From the NCBI GenBank assembly GCA_009785525.1, contig WQWC01000010.1, forward strand, positions 1 to 50,435: a stretch of 50,435 nucleotides of DNA. Reading direction: 5' to 3'. Positions within the stretch are counted from its first letter, which is position 1, and each line of letters begins with the position of its first letter. Both the position numbers and the translations under genes were made by a program. This DNA comes from Oscillospiraceae bacterium. GTDB lineage: Bacteria > Bacillota > Clostridia > Oscillospirales > Oscillospiraceae. The notes beneath the pieces were generated by a model that searched no databases, was not told the DNA's origin, and was given only the letters and a program-made list of their open reading frames with translations. Shown piece after piece: positions 41,784 through 49,617 of the stretch.

Positions 41784-42182
41784 TTAATGGATATAAGTGC
41801 ACCTATCAATATTTCGTTCAATAATGCCACTTAAATCATTCGACAACATGAAAACAATATATTCATTATCATTTAATTCTTTCAAGGTATCTGATTGGAC
41901 TCTGCCGTAAACAAATATACAAATGCCATTGCTTAATTTGATATAAAAATCAACATCGTCGTATGGCGGAATTGTGTCATCAAATATTCCATTAAAGCAA
42001 CCTGTTGACACTGCTAGCGACGAAGTATCAATATTTATTATACGACCAACTTCGTCTGGTAATAGTCGAGGGTTCCCTGTAACAGATGATAAATAAACAT
42101 AAAATGCTTTCACTACTCTTTCGTGGTCTTTGTTTTTAATTTTCAAATCACGAAAAGTAATAAATTCATCAAATGTCATCAT
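41784..42182 (-). CDS. Hypothetical protein inserted between ruvA and ruvB
   Basis: 132 residues from ATG 42182, with GGAGG 7 bases upstream; the longer frame is not used because it runs into the repeat. Sequence begins MMTFDEFITFRDLKIKNKDHE and contains CFNGIFDDTIPPYDDVDFYIKL and a C-terminal CTYIH. AT-rich relative to both ruv genes, so probably acquired. No known motif recognised. Confidence 0.6.
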   Translation of the reverse strand: MMTFDEFITFRDLKIKNKDHERVVKAFYVYLSSVTGNPRLLPDEVGRIINIDTSSLAVSTGCFNGIFDDTIPPYDDVDFYIKLSNGICIFVYGRVQSDTLKELNDNEYIVFMLSNDLSGIIERNIDRCTYIH

Positions 42183-42210
42183 GCTGAAACCTCCGTTAAT
42201 ATAAATTTTC

Positions 42211-42272
42211 TTGATGCAAACAAAACACCCGCCGACTGTGCGGTCGGCACCCTCTTTACTAAAGAGGGCCAA
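42211..42272. repeat. AAAACACCCGCCG...CCCTCTTTACTAAAGAGGGC repeat copy
   Basis: CAAAACACCCGCCGACTGTG then CGGTCGGCACCCTCTTT and an AAAGAGGG arm. Matches the minus-strand reading of 461-516 closely. Lies between the inserted gene and ruvA. Confidence 0.6.
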
Positions 42273-42295
42273 GCAAACTAACTCTCATCCCAGCC

Positions 42296-42901
42296 CTATT
42301 TCACGCTGTTCTTCAAAACCTCGCGCACAATTTCTTCAACTGTCAGCGATTGCATATCAACCCCGCGCATCGCCGCCGATATTTCGCCCGAACTGTAGCC
42401 CAGCACCGCCAGCGCCGCCGAGGCGTCGTTCAGCTTTGAACCTGCCTGTCCCGCCTCTCCGCTCGGCGGAACGTACCCCGCTGCTTTGAGTGTTGCGGAT
42501 TCTTTGCTCACTTTATCTTTCAGCTCCAAAATAACGCGCTGGGCGATTTTTTTACCGATTCCCGGCGCAATCGTCAGCGCCGTCTCGTCTTCACCGATGA
42601 TCGCAAGCGCCAAAGATTCCGGTGTGCTGGATGAGAGGATCGACAACGCCGCCTTCGGGCCGACGCCGGATACGCTGATCAAAAGCTCAAAGCAACGTTT
42701 TTCATTTAAGTCATGAAATCCGTATATATCGAATGCGTCTTCTTTAATGTAGCAATATGTATACAGCCGCGCCTTCTTGCCTGCCTTTAAGCGCGACAGC
42801 GTGTTCGCCGTCGTCATGCAGGCATATCCTGCCCCGCCCGCGTCGATCACGGCAAGATTTTGGGCGATGATCGCCACCGCACCTTCTAAATAGTAGAACA
42901 T
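42296..42901 (-). CDS. ruvA: Holliday junction DNA helicase subunit RuvA
   Basis: 201 residues. N-terminal OB domain (MFYYLEGAVAIIAQNLAVIDAGGAGY), helix-hairpin-helix pair (LISVSGVGPKAALSIL and LTIAPGIGKKIAQRVILELKDK) and C-terminal RuvB-binding domain (DASAALAVLGYSSGEI). Overlaps ruvC by 16 bases. Confidence 0.97.
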   Translation of the reverse strand: MFYYLEGAVAIIAQNLAVIDAGGAGYACMTTANTLSRLKAGKKARLYTYCYIKEDAFDIYGFHDLNEKRCFELLISVSGVGPKAALSILSSSTPESLALAIIGEDETALTIAPGIGKKIAQRVILELKDKVSKESATLKAAGYVPPSGEAGQAGSKLNDASAALAVLGYSSGEISAAMRGVDMQSLTVEEIVREVLKNSVK

Positions 42902-43398
42902 ACGCCTGCTCCTTTTTGATTCATAAGTGAATGGCTAAATCTGGCATGGCAGATAGCGATTGCAAGTGCGTCCGCCGCGTCGTCCGGCTTTGGGATTGTA
43001 TCCATTGACAAAAGCCGCTTAACCATATCCATCACTTGTTTTTTTGTTGCGCGACCATATCCGGTCACGGCTTTTTTCACCTGAAGCGGCGTATACTCAA
43101 ACATAGGCACGCCGTGTTCTTCTCCAGCCAGGATAATCGCCGCGCGCCCGTGGGAGACTGTGATGGCCGTCTTCAGATTTGTGTTAAAAAACAGCTCCTC
43201 AACAGCAATCGCATCCGGGCGGAAGGTCTTTATAATCTCTCCCACGTCCATGCGGATTTGCATCAGCCGCAACGCAAGGCGATCCTTCGCCGGAGTTGTA
43301 ATCACACCATACCGCCGCAAAGTCGGATTGCCGCCAGATTCTGTGATGATCCCGAAGCCGACAGTCGCGACCCCAGGGTCTATGCCAAGTATTACCAA
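42886..43398 (-). CDS. ruvC: Holliday junction resolvase RuvC
   Basis: 170 residues from TTG 43398, which has AAGGAGG 8 bases upstream. The seven codons before it are probably not translated. Catalytic acids: Asp in LGIDPGVATVGFG, Glu in AVEELFFNTN, and the Asp pair in KPDDAADALAIAICH. Cuts junctions processed by RuvAB. Confidence 0.96.
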   Translation of the reverse strand: MVILGIDPGVATVGFGIITESGGNPTLRRYGVITTPAKDRLALRLMQIRMDVGEIIKTFRPDAIAVEELFFNTNLKTAITVSHGRAAIILAGEEHGVPMFEYTPLQVKKAVTGYGRATKKQVMDMVKRLLSMDTIPKPDDAADALAIAICHARFSHSLMNQKGAGVCSTI

Positions 43399-43455
43399 CT
43401 CGCGCCCCTCCTTATGCATTGGGGCATTATACCATGATTTTCTGCTTTTTGCAAA

Positions 43456-43506
43456 ACAAAAAACACCTGTCTTTCAACACCAGATTGAAAGACAGGTGTT
43501 TTTTGT
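43456..43506. terminator. 22-bp perfect terminator hairpin after mtaB
   Basis: Arms 43456-43477 and 43485-43506 pair perfectly (core AACACCTGTCTTTCAA) around a 7-base loop, with A- and T-rich ends. Lies between mtaB and ruvC. Confidence 0.9.
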
Positions 43507-43514
43507 CCGATAAT

Positions 43515-44756
43515 TTAACCCCACACAAGTTCATCCTCAACGCCCTGGATTTGTACGACATGCATACTGTTTTTCTCGCCGCCGTTTTCGGCGCGGACTT
43601 CAAGATAATTGCCCGCGTACCCGGTTGAGAATCCGTCCGACTCGCGTTCTATCAGAACTTTGAGCGTTTTGCCGATTTGACTCCGCTTAAACTCCAGCGA
43701 CATCTCCCGCGCCACCGCAGCCGCGATACGCGCCCGTTCACGCCGGATTTTCTTTTCGACCTGATCCGACATAGACGCGGCGCGAGTCTGCTGTCGGGGT
43801 GAAAACGGAAAAATATGCATGTCAGAAAATTTGGCCGATTTGATAAATTCCAAAGTCTGAGCAAATTCCACGTCAGATTCCCCGGGAAAGCCGGTGATAA
43901 GGTCTGCCGTTATTCCGCAGTCCGGAAAGTGTCCACGCAGACATAAAATCGCCTCAGCAACGGCGTCCGTATTATATTTCCGCCCCATTCGGCGCAGCGT
44001 TTCATCACACCCGCTTTGCAATGAGAGATGGAAATGGTCGCACAAATTTATGCCGGAGGCAAGCTTGCAGCAAAAATCCTCCGTCACGGCAGCCGGGTCA
44101 ATAGAACCCAGCCGAAGCCGCGCATCGGGCGCGGCGAGGCCTATAGCGCGGACGACATCAACAAGCGTCTCCTCACCGGAAAGGTCTTTGCCGTAAGACG
44201 AAATTTCTATCCCAGTGACAACAATTTCCCGAAACCCCGTACTTTGAATCTCCCTAGCCTGCTCAACAGCGAGTTCAATAGGTAACGAGCGTGGCGCGCC
44301 CCTGGCATATGGAATCACGCAATATGCACAGAAGTTGTCACATCCATCCTGAATTTTCAGCAACGCGCGAGTCTTGGCGGTTGACGGTTGACAGTTGACA
44401 GTTGACAGTTGCTCATAGTCTATTGCTAATTGTTCTAATTGATTTACCAGTTCGGATTTATCGCCCGCGCCGCTGATTATATCTGCGCCCAATTGCGCCG
44501 CTGATTCCGGCTCCAGTGCGGAAAGGCAGCCGCACACGGCGATTTTTGCGGAGGGTTCCAGCTTTTTTAGTCGCCGTATTGTCTGGCGCGATTTGCGCGC
44601 ACTTTCGGCTGTTACCGCACAAGTGTTTATTATGCAGATGTCGCATCCGCGGCCCGGTTCGGCTAAGATATGTCCCCGGGATATAAGGACGCTTTCAAGG
44701 GACAGGGATTCAGCTTGATTCACTTTGCATCCCAGCGTCTCGACATAAAACCTCAT
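43515..44756 (-). CDS. mtaB: tRNA t6A37 methylthiotransferase MtaB
   Basis: 413 residues. MTTase N-terminal domain with cluster cysteines (LGCKVNQAES, INTCAVTAESARKS, AVCGCLS), radical-SAM motif CDNFCAYCVIPYARG, and C-terminal TRAM-like region. Adds a methylthio group to t6A37 of tRNA. Between the first cluster domain and the SAM motif the protein has an extra stretch ending TVNCQPSTAKT encoded by a tandem 7-base repeat. Start has GGAG about 11 bases upstream. Confidence 0.93.
   Translation of the reverse strand: MRFYVETLGCKVNQAESLSLESVLISRGHILAEPGRGCDICIINTCAVTAESARKSRQTIRRLKKLEPSAKIAVCGCLSALEPESAAQLGADIISGAGDKSELVNQLEQLAIDYEQLSTVNCQPSTAKTRALLKIQDGCDNFCAYCVIPYARGAPRSLPIELAVEQAREIQSTGFREIVVTGIEISSYGKDLSGEETLVDVVRAIGLAAPDARLRLGSIDPAAVTEDFCCKLASGINLCDHFHLSLQSGCDETLRRMGRKYNTDAVAEAILCLRGHFPDCGITADLITGFPGESDVEFAQTLEFIKSAKFSDMHIFPFSPRQQTRAASMSDQVEKKIRRERARIAAAVAREMSLEFKRSQIGKTLKVLIERESDGFSTGYAGNYLEVRAENGGEKNSMHVVQIQGVEDELVWG
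44380..44411. repeat. Heptamer tandem repeat inside mtaB
   Basis: GTTGACG followed by three GTTGACA units and a partial GTTG, 4.6 copies in all. Unit length 7 is not a multiple of 3, so gain or loss of one unit would shift the mtaB frame. Confidence 0.85.
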
Positions 44757-44771
44757 TTATTGGTATTCTCC

Positions 44772-44800
44772 TTGAATTTTGATACGGATTAGTATATAAT
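44772..44800 (+). promoter_or_regulatory. Promoter of the first cysteine desulfurase gene
   Basis: TTGAAT (44772-44777), 17-base spacer, TATAAT (44795-44800), 41 bases before the start codon. Confidence 0.75.
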
Positions 44801-44841
44801 ATTTATTTAAACAGCGAAACAAGACAATGCCGGAGGCATTT

Positions 44842-45978
44842 ATGGAAGTATATTTTGACAACGCAGCGACGACCAAAGTCCGCGATGAGGCAATTGAAAC
44901 GATGCTGCGCGCAATACGGGATGAGTACGGCAACCCGTCATCGACACATTTTATGGGTCGGCGAGCGGCTGACCTCCTAAAGACTGCACGCAAAAATGTG
45001 GCGGATGCTTTGGGTGCGACCCCAAATGAACTGATCTTCACGTCCGGCGGGACGGAAGCCGATAACTGGGCCGTGTTCGGCTGTGTTCCGGGGCTGTCTC
45101 GAAAGGGGCGACATCTCATCACTTCGGCAATTGAGCATGACGCGGTAATGGAGCCTGTACGAAAGCTTGAGGGTCAAGGCTGGGACGTGACGTATCTAAA
45201 GCCGGATGGCAGGGGTGTCATACCGCCGGAAAGTTTTGCGTCTGCTCTCCGTGAAGACACCGTGTTCGCTTCAATCATGCTGGTGAATAACGAGACCGGC
45301 GCGGTTAATTCAATCGACGAATTTGCGAAGGAGATAAAACGCCGCGGCTTTGATACCGTTTTGCACACAGACGCGGTACAGGGGTTTTGCAAAATCCCGT
45401 TCACGGTGAAATCACTGGGCGCGCGGCTTGTGACGGTGAGCGCCCATAAAATCCACGGCCCGAAAGGCGCGGGCGCATTGTATGTGAAAGAGGGAACAAA
45501 GCTTCAGTCGATTATACTGGGTGGGCTTCAGGAAAGCGAAAAACGCGCGGGGACGGAATCTATGCCCGCTATAGCCGGATTTGCTGAGGCCGCAAGGCTT
45601 GGAAGTCTTGAATTGGAAAAGACGGCGGCAGCTGTTTCAAGGATACGTGAATATATAGTAGAGACGCTAAACTCGGAACTCCCAGAAGCTGTGGTAATTG
45701 GCGAGGGAGGATCCCCATTTATACTCAGTCTCGCATTGCCGGGACATAGAAGCGAGGTTCTTATGAGCTTCATGGAAGCCGAGGGGATTTGCGTATCCAA
45801 AAGCGCCGCGTGCAAAAAAGGCGCGAGAAGCCGCGTTTTGGAAGCCATGCGCCTTGAAAAAGCTGTCTTGGACGGGGCGGTGAGGGTGAGCTTTTCCCGA
45901 TACAGCACCGAAGCTGAGGCGCGGTATTTTGTGGAGGCTTTGAAAAAAGCATCGCGAAAGCTGCTTAAAGCGCTTTGA
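44842..45978 (+). CDS. Cysteine desulfurase, IscS/NifS-type (first paralogue)
   Basis: 378 residues from ATG 44842, with GGAGG 5 bases upstream. Start motif VYFDNAATTKV, PLP-binding lysine in TVSAHKIHGPKGAGALYV, and active-site Cys loop CVSKSAACKKGARSRVL. Supplies persulfide sulfur. Sits upstream of mnmA and is about 41% of a length-matched match by eye to the second paralogue downstream; the active-site loop here is basic (CKKGARSR) rather than the usual CSSG. Confidence 0.9.
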   Translation: MEVYFDNAATTKVRDEAIETMLRAIRDEYGNPSSTHFMGRRAADLLKTARKNVADALGATPNELIFTSGGTEADNWAVFGCVPGLSRKGRHLITSAIEHDAVMEPVRKLEGQGWDVTYLKPDGRGVIPPESFASALREDTVFASIMLVNNETGAVNSIDEFAKEIKRRGFDTVLHTDAVQGFCKIPFTVKSLGARLVTVSAHKIHGPKGAGALYVKEGTKLQSIILGGLQESEKRAGTESMPAIAGFAEAARLGSLELEKTAAAVSRIREYIVETLNSELPEAVVIGEGGSPFILSLALPGHRSEVLMSFMEAEGICVSKSAACKKGARSRVLEAMRLEKAVLDGAVRVSFSRYSTEAEARYFVEALKKASRKLLKAL

Positions 45979-46051
45979 TTTTAAGCATTGTACCATAAGC
46001 GTTAGACGGTTTCAATCATTACACAGTAACCACCCCGTCTGCTTCGCCGCT

Positions 46052-46110
46052 ACCCCTCCAATAGAGGGAAATGGGGAGCGGACGTACCAAATCCCCTCTA
46101 TTGGAGGGGT
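46052..46110. repeat. Inverted repeat ACCCCTCCAATAGAGGG
   Basis: Left arm ACCCCTCCAATAGAGGGA and right arm TCCCCTCTATTGGAGGGGT pair with one bulge around GAGCGGACGTACC. A GC-rich stretch (CCCCGCAGGGGC) follows. Unlike the other repeat families here. Confidence 0.6.
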
Positions 46111-46151
46111 GCCCCGCAGGGGCAGGGCGGTCTTGAGGAAGGGGAGTCTAC

Positions 46152-47192
46152 ATGTCAAACGGAGCACTTATAGCCATGAGTGGCGGGGTTGACAGTACGG
46201 TCGCGGCGCAGATCATGCTGCAAAAGGGATATGATTGCGCCGGGGCGACAATGCGACTGCACCCAAGCGGTGGAGATAGCGAAAACGATGCCAGACATGC
46301 CGCTGAAATTCTCGGTATGCCGTTTCATGTGTTCGATTTTTCAAATTGCTTTGCAGAAGAGGTAGTAGAAAAATTTATATCAGCTTATCAGGAAGGCAGA
46401 ACGCCGAATCCTTGTGTTGACTGTAACAGGAGACTAAAATTCGGCGCACTTTTAGACAAAGCACACGAAATCGGGAAAGACTATCTGGTGACAGGCCATT
46501 ACGCGCAGGTTGCGCACGATAAGGGTTCCGGGCGGTATATTTTGAAAAAAGCCGCGTACAACGCGAAAGATCAGAGCTATGTGCTGTATTCATTGACACA
46601 GCAGCAGCTGGCGCATATTATATTCCCGCTTGGGGGATTTTTTTCAAAAGATGAGACTCGCGCAATCGCCCGTGAGTCGGGGCTTAAAAATGCAGAAAAA
46701 GGAGAAAGTCAGGACATTTGCTTTATACCGGACGGCGATTATGTCAAATTTATCACAGAATACACAGGTGCGTCGCCTGAAAAAGGGCGATTTGTTGATA
46801 TCCATGGACGGGATTTAGGGAGCAATAACGGCATTGTGTCATACACCGTTGGGCAGAGAAAGGGACTGGGGCTGGCAATGCCGGAACCATCGTACGTGCT
46901 TGAAATCCGCCCGGAGGACAACACTGTCGTCGTCGGCGGGGATGAGCTTCTGTACTCTAAAACACTTGTTGCCAAAGATATAAATTTTATTCCAATAGCC
47001 CGACTGGACTCACCGCTGAAAGCGCGTGTAAAAATACGATACAAACAGCCTGAGCAAGAGGCAACAGTGTTCCAGCTTGACGATAATACGATGAGAATTG
47101 AGTTTGCCTCACCGCAGAGGGCGATAACAAAAGGGCAGGCGGCCGTGATTTACGACGGAGATGTTGTAATCGGCGGGGGAACTATAATATAG
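46152..47192 (+). CDS. mnmA: tRNA-specific 2-thiouridylase MnmA
   Basis: 346 residues. PP-loop AMSGGVDSTVAAQIML, catalytic cysteines in TPNPCVDCNRRLKFG and SQDICFIPDGDYV, GHYAQV. Adds sulfur to U34 of Lys/Glu/Gln tRNAs using sulfur from a desulfurase. Flanked by two such genes. Start has AAGGGGAG upstream. Confidence 0.96.
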   Translation: MSNGALIAMSGGVDSTVAAQIMLQKGYDCAGATMRLHPSGGDSENDARHAAEILGMPFHVFDFSNCFAEEVVEKFISAYQEGRTPNPCVDCNRRLKFGALLDKAHEIGKDYLVTGHYAQVAHDKGSGRYILKKAAYNAKDQSYVLYSLTQQQLAHIIFPLGGFFSKDETRAIARESGLKNAEKGESQDICFIPDGDYVKFITEYTGASPEKGRFVDIHGRDLGSNNGIVSYTVGQRKGLGLAMPEPSYVLEIRPEDNTVVVGGDELLYSKTLVAKDINFIPIARLDSPLKARVKIRYKQPEQEATVFQLDDNTMRIEFASPQRAITKGQAAVIYDGDVVIGGGTII

Positions 47193-47224
47193 TAATTGAA
47201 AAATTGAGAATGGAAAGTGCCGAT

Positions 47225-48352
47225 ATGAGGGTATATGCTGATAACGCCGCGACGACTAAAATGTCGAAAGTTGCGGCTGACGTAATGATGGAAGCGATCG
47301 AGAATGGATACGGAAATCCATCTTCGTCATACTCGCTTGGCAGGGATGCGAGGATAGCGCTTGAGCGGGCGCGAACAAAGACAGCGAAAGCACTTGGTGC
47401 TAAACCAGAAGAGATTTTCTTTACATCCGGCGGAACGGAATCCAATAATTGGGCGATAAAATCGGCGGCAAATAAACGGGGCGGGCATATGGTTTCGACA
47501 AGAGTTGAGCATCCGTCTGTTTTGAATTGCTTAAGGTATCTTGAAGATCTTGGAATTGCCGTTACGTATCTCGGCGTGGATCAATCCGGGAGAGTATCGC
47601 CTGACGAACTGCGAGACGCGATTCGGAAAGACACCTTGCTAGTCACTGTAATGACGGCGAATAATGAGGTCGGGACAATTCAGCCGATACAAGCTATGAC
47701 GGATATAACCAGAGAACATGAGATAATATTTCACACCGATGCTGTACAGGCGGCGGGACATATTCCTGTTGATGTCAAGGCGTTTGGTGTAGACATGTTG
47801 TCAATTTCAGGGCATAAATTCGGCGGCCCGCGCGGGATTGGAGCCTTGTATGTCAGAAAAGGCTTGAAATTGCCTCCGCTTCTGCACGGGGGAGATCAGG
47901 AAAACGGCGCACGATCCGGCACGGAGAACACGCCCGGCATCTGCGCCATGGCAGCCGCGTTGGAGGATTCCGTTTCAAGCCTTCGTGAGAACGCCGATAA
48001 AGTAGCTCAAATGCGTGATAGGCTGATTGACGGGATTCTCAAAATCCCGGGAACGCGTCCCACGGGAGACAGGGAGATGAGGTTGCCAGGGATTGCGTCT
48101 TTCGCATTTGATGGTATTGATGGAGAGCGGCTTGTGCGGGCTTTGGATGAGACAGGGATATGCGCGTCTTCCAGCGCTGCCTGTTCGTCCGGCGGGGGAA
48201 ACATATCCCATGTGCTCACGGCAATGGGATTGCCGGACGAGGTTATCAGGGGATCGTTGCGGCTGTCAATAAACGAAATCAATACTGACGGCGAGATAGA
48301 TTACATTCTGAAAAAGCTGCCGGGAATTGTTAAAAACTTGCGCGATTTGTAG
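47225..48352 (+). CDS. Cysteine desulfurase, IscS/NifS-type (second paralogue)
   Basis: 375 residues from ATG 47225, with GGAAAG 9 bases upstream; a TTG at 47204 is less likely. VYADNAATTKMS start, PLP lysine in SISGHKFGGPRGIGALYV and active Cys in CASSSAACSSGGGNISHVL, the classical loop. Located between mnmA and nadA, it may serve thiouridine or the NadA Fe-S cluster. Confidence 0.93.
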   Translation: MRVYADNAATTKMSKVAADVMMEAIENGYGNPSSSYSLGRDARIALERARTKTAKALGAKPEEIFFTSGGTESNNWAIKSAANKRGGHMVSTRVEHPSVLNCLRYLEDLGIAVTYLGVDQSGRVSPDELRDAIRKDTLLVTVMTANNEVGTIQPIQAMTDITREHEIIFHTDAVQAAGHIPVDVKAFGVDMLSISGHKFGGPRGIGALYVRKGLKLPPLLHGGDQENGARSGTENTPGICAMAAALEDSVSSLRENADKVAQMRDRLIDGILKIPGTRPTGDREMRLPGIASFAFDGIDGERLVRALDETGICASSSAACSSGGGNISHVLTAMGLPDEVIRGSLRLSINEINTDGEIDYILKKLPGIVKNLRDL

Positions 48353-48373
48353 GGTGCAGCTTTCGGCTGCACC
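48353..48373 (+). terminator. Short hairpin GGTGCAGC-TTTCG-GCTGCACC
   Basis: 8-base perfect stem directly after the stop of the second desulfurase. TATAAT follows at 48381-48386 before nadA, so a local promoter is possible. Confidence 0.5.
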
Positions 48374-48409
48374 GTGTAACTATAATAGAAATGAATGAGG
48401 ACTAATAGA

Positions 48410-49309
48410 ATGAAAGAACAAATTCTTGCGTTGAAAAAAGAAAAAAAAGCGCTGATTTTAGCGCACTATTACCAGCCGATGGAGATTCAGGAGATTGCGG
48501 ATCACGTATGCGACTCTTTTGAAATGGCGCGGCGCGCGCGGGACGCGGAAGAAGAGCTGCTGATTATCTGTGGGGTGAAATTCATGGCCGAGTCCGCGAA
48601 AATCCTCAATCCCGGGAAAACGGTGTTGCTGCCAGCGCCGGACGCAGGATGTCCGATGGCCGACATGATAGAGCCGGAGGATGTTTTGGCACTGCGAGCA
48701 AAATATCCGGACGCCGCAGTTGTTTGCTACGTCAACTCTTCAGCAGCGGTTAAAGCTGTCAGCGATATCTGCTGCACATCGTCATCGGCTGAGAAGATTG
48801 TCAGGACGGTGCCGGAAAAGCGTGTGATTTTCGTCCCGGACAGGAATTTAGGCGCGTATGTCGCGTCATGTGTGCCTGAGAAAGAAATAATTCTGTTCGA
48901 GGGATTCTGCCCCACGCATGACCGTATTCAAGAGAAAGACGCCATTGCCGCGAAGTCCGCGTATCCGGAAGCGAAGTTTTTGATTCATCCCGAGTGCCGC
49001 ACAGAGGTACTGCAATACGCGGATTACATCGGCAGCACGGCGGGGATTATAAATGCGGCGCTGGAATCTGGGGCGGAAGCGTTTGTAATAGGCACCGAAA
49101 TCGCGATTGTCGAGCGGCTGAAGGTCCTTGCCCCGGAGAAAAAGTTTTATCCGATGACAACCAGCTTTATCTGCCCAAATATGAAAAAATGCAGGCTTTC
49201 CGACGTGCTGAACTCCCTTGAAAACGGCGAGTTTGAAATAACTCTGGAGCCGGAGGAAATTAGATTGGCGCAGGACACACTTCAACGAATGGTTGAGCTG
49301 GGGACGTAA
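48410..49309 (+). CDS. nadA: Quinolinate synthase NadA
   Basis: 299 residues from ATG 48410, which has GAGGAC 8 bases upstream. ALILAHYYQPMEIQEIADHVCDS start, cluster cysteines in DAGCPMADM, EGFCPTHDR and FICPNMKKCRL, substrate-binding HPECRTEV. Makes quinolinate from iminoaspartate and DHAP in NAD synthesis. The partner enzymes nadB/nadC are not in the window. Confidence 0.95.
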   Translation: MKEQILALKKEKKALILAHYYQPMEIQEIADHVCDSFEMARRARDAEEELLIICGVKFMAESAKILNPGKTVLLPAPDAGCPMADMIEPEDVLALRAKYPDAAVVCYVNSSAAVKAVSDICCTSSSAEKIVRTVPEKRVIFVPDRNLGAYVASCVPEKEIILFEGFCPTHDRIQEKDAIAAKSAYPEAKFLIHPECRTEVLQYADYIGSTAGIINAALESGAEAFVIGTEIAIVERLKVLAPEKKFYPMTTSFICPNMKKCRLSDVLNSLENGEFEITLEPEEIRLAQDTLQRMVELGT

Positions 49310-49410
49310 GTGAATTACACCCCACCGATAAAAAGCAACAGCGCCAAAACCGCTTGTTTGGGTTCAAATTATCGGATAAAGTTGTTTTCAAGCAATTTCA
49401 GATTCACCTA

Positions 49411-49439
49411 TTGACAATGTCCGCATAATGCGCTATGCT
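49411..49439 (+). promoter_or_regulatory. Promoter of the leader-metY unit
   Basis: TTGACA (49411-49416), 17-base spacer, TATGCT (49434-49439). Confidence 0.7.
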
Positions 49440-49492
49440 CAATAGCATACTAATGTTGTAGGTATTGCGTGTTAAGAAGGGAGAAGAAGAAA

Positions 49493-49570
49493 ATGTTCCT
49501 GCACGCTCACATGTATTTCGGGAGGCTCGTAAGGCACAACTTCCGCAACGGACGAATGTGCCAAGCATAA
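49493..49570 (+). CDS. 25-residue leader peptide upstream of the metY-type gene
   Basis: A short frame with AAGGGAGAAG upstream encodes MFLHAHMYFGRLVRHNF and ends RMCQA before TAA. It contains three Met and one Cys, the latter near the end. The following 66 bases carry mutually exclusive hairpins and then the start of a sulfhydrylase. A translated leader regulating the downstream gene is the most economical reading; a functional peptide cannot be excluded. Confidence 0.65.
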   Translation: MFLHAHMYFGRLVRHNFRNGRMCQA

Positions 49571-49611
49571 TCTGACAACCTAAACATATCGTGCCTTGCT
49601 TAACGCGAGGC
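49531..49611 (+). promoter_or_regulatory. Mutually exclusive hairpins (attenuator-like)
   Basis: Helix A: GGCACA (49533-49538) with TGTGCC (49557-49562). Helix B: AAGGCAC (49531-49537) with GTGCCTT (49591-49597). Helix C: GCCTTGC (49593-49599) with GCGAGGC (49605-49611), one G-T wobble. A and B share one arm, B and C share the other. This is the geometry of translation-coupled attenuation or start-site control. Confidence 0.5.
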
Positions 49612-49617
49612 GATTAA

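Noticed and set aside
42211-42272. N-terminal extension of the 41784 gene into the repeat
   Set aside because: The repeat-encoded 30 residues precede a strong GGAGG site followed by ATG 42182, so they are probably untranslated.
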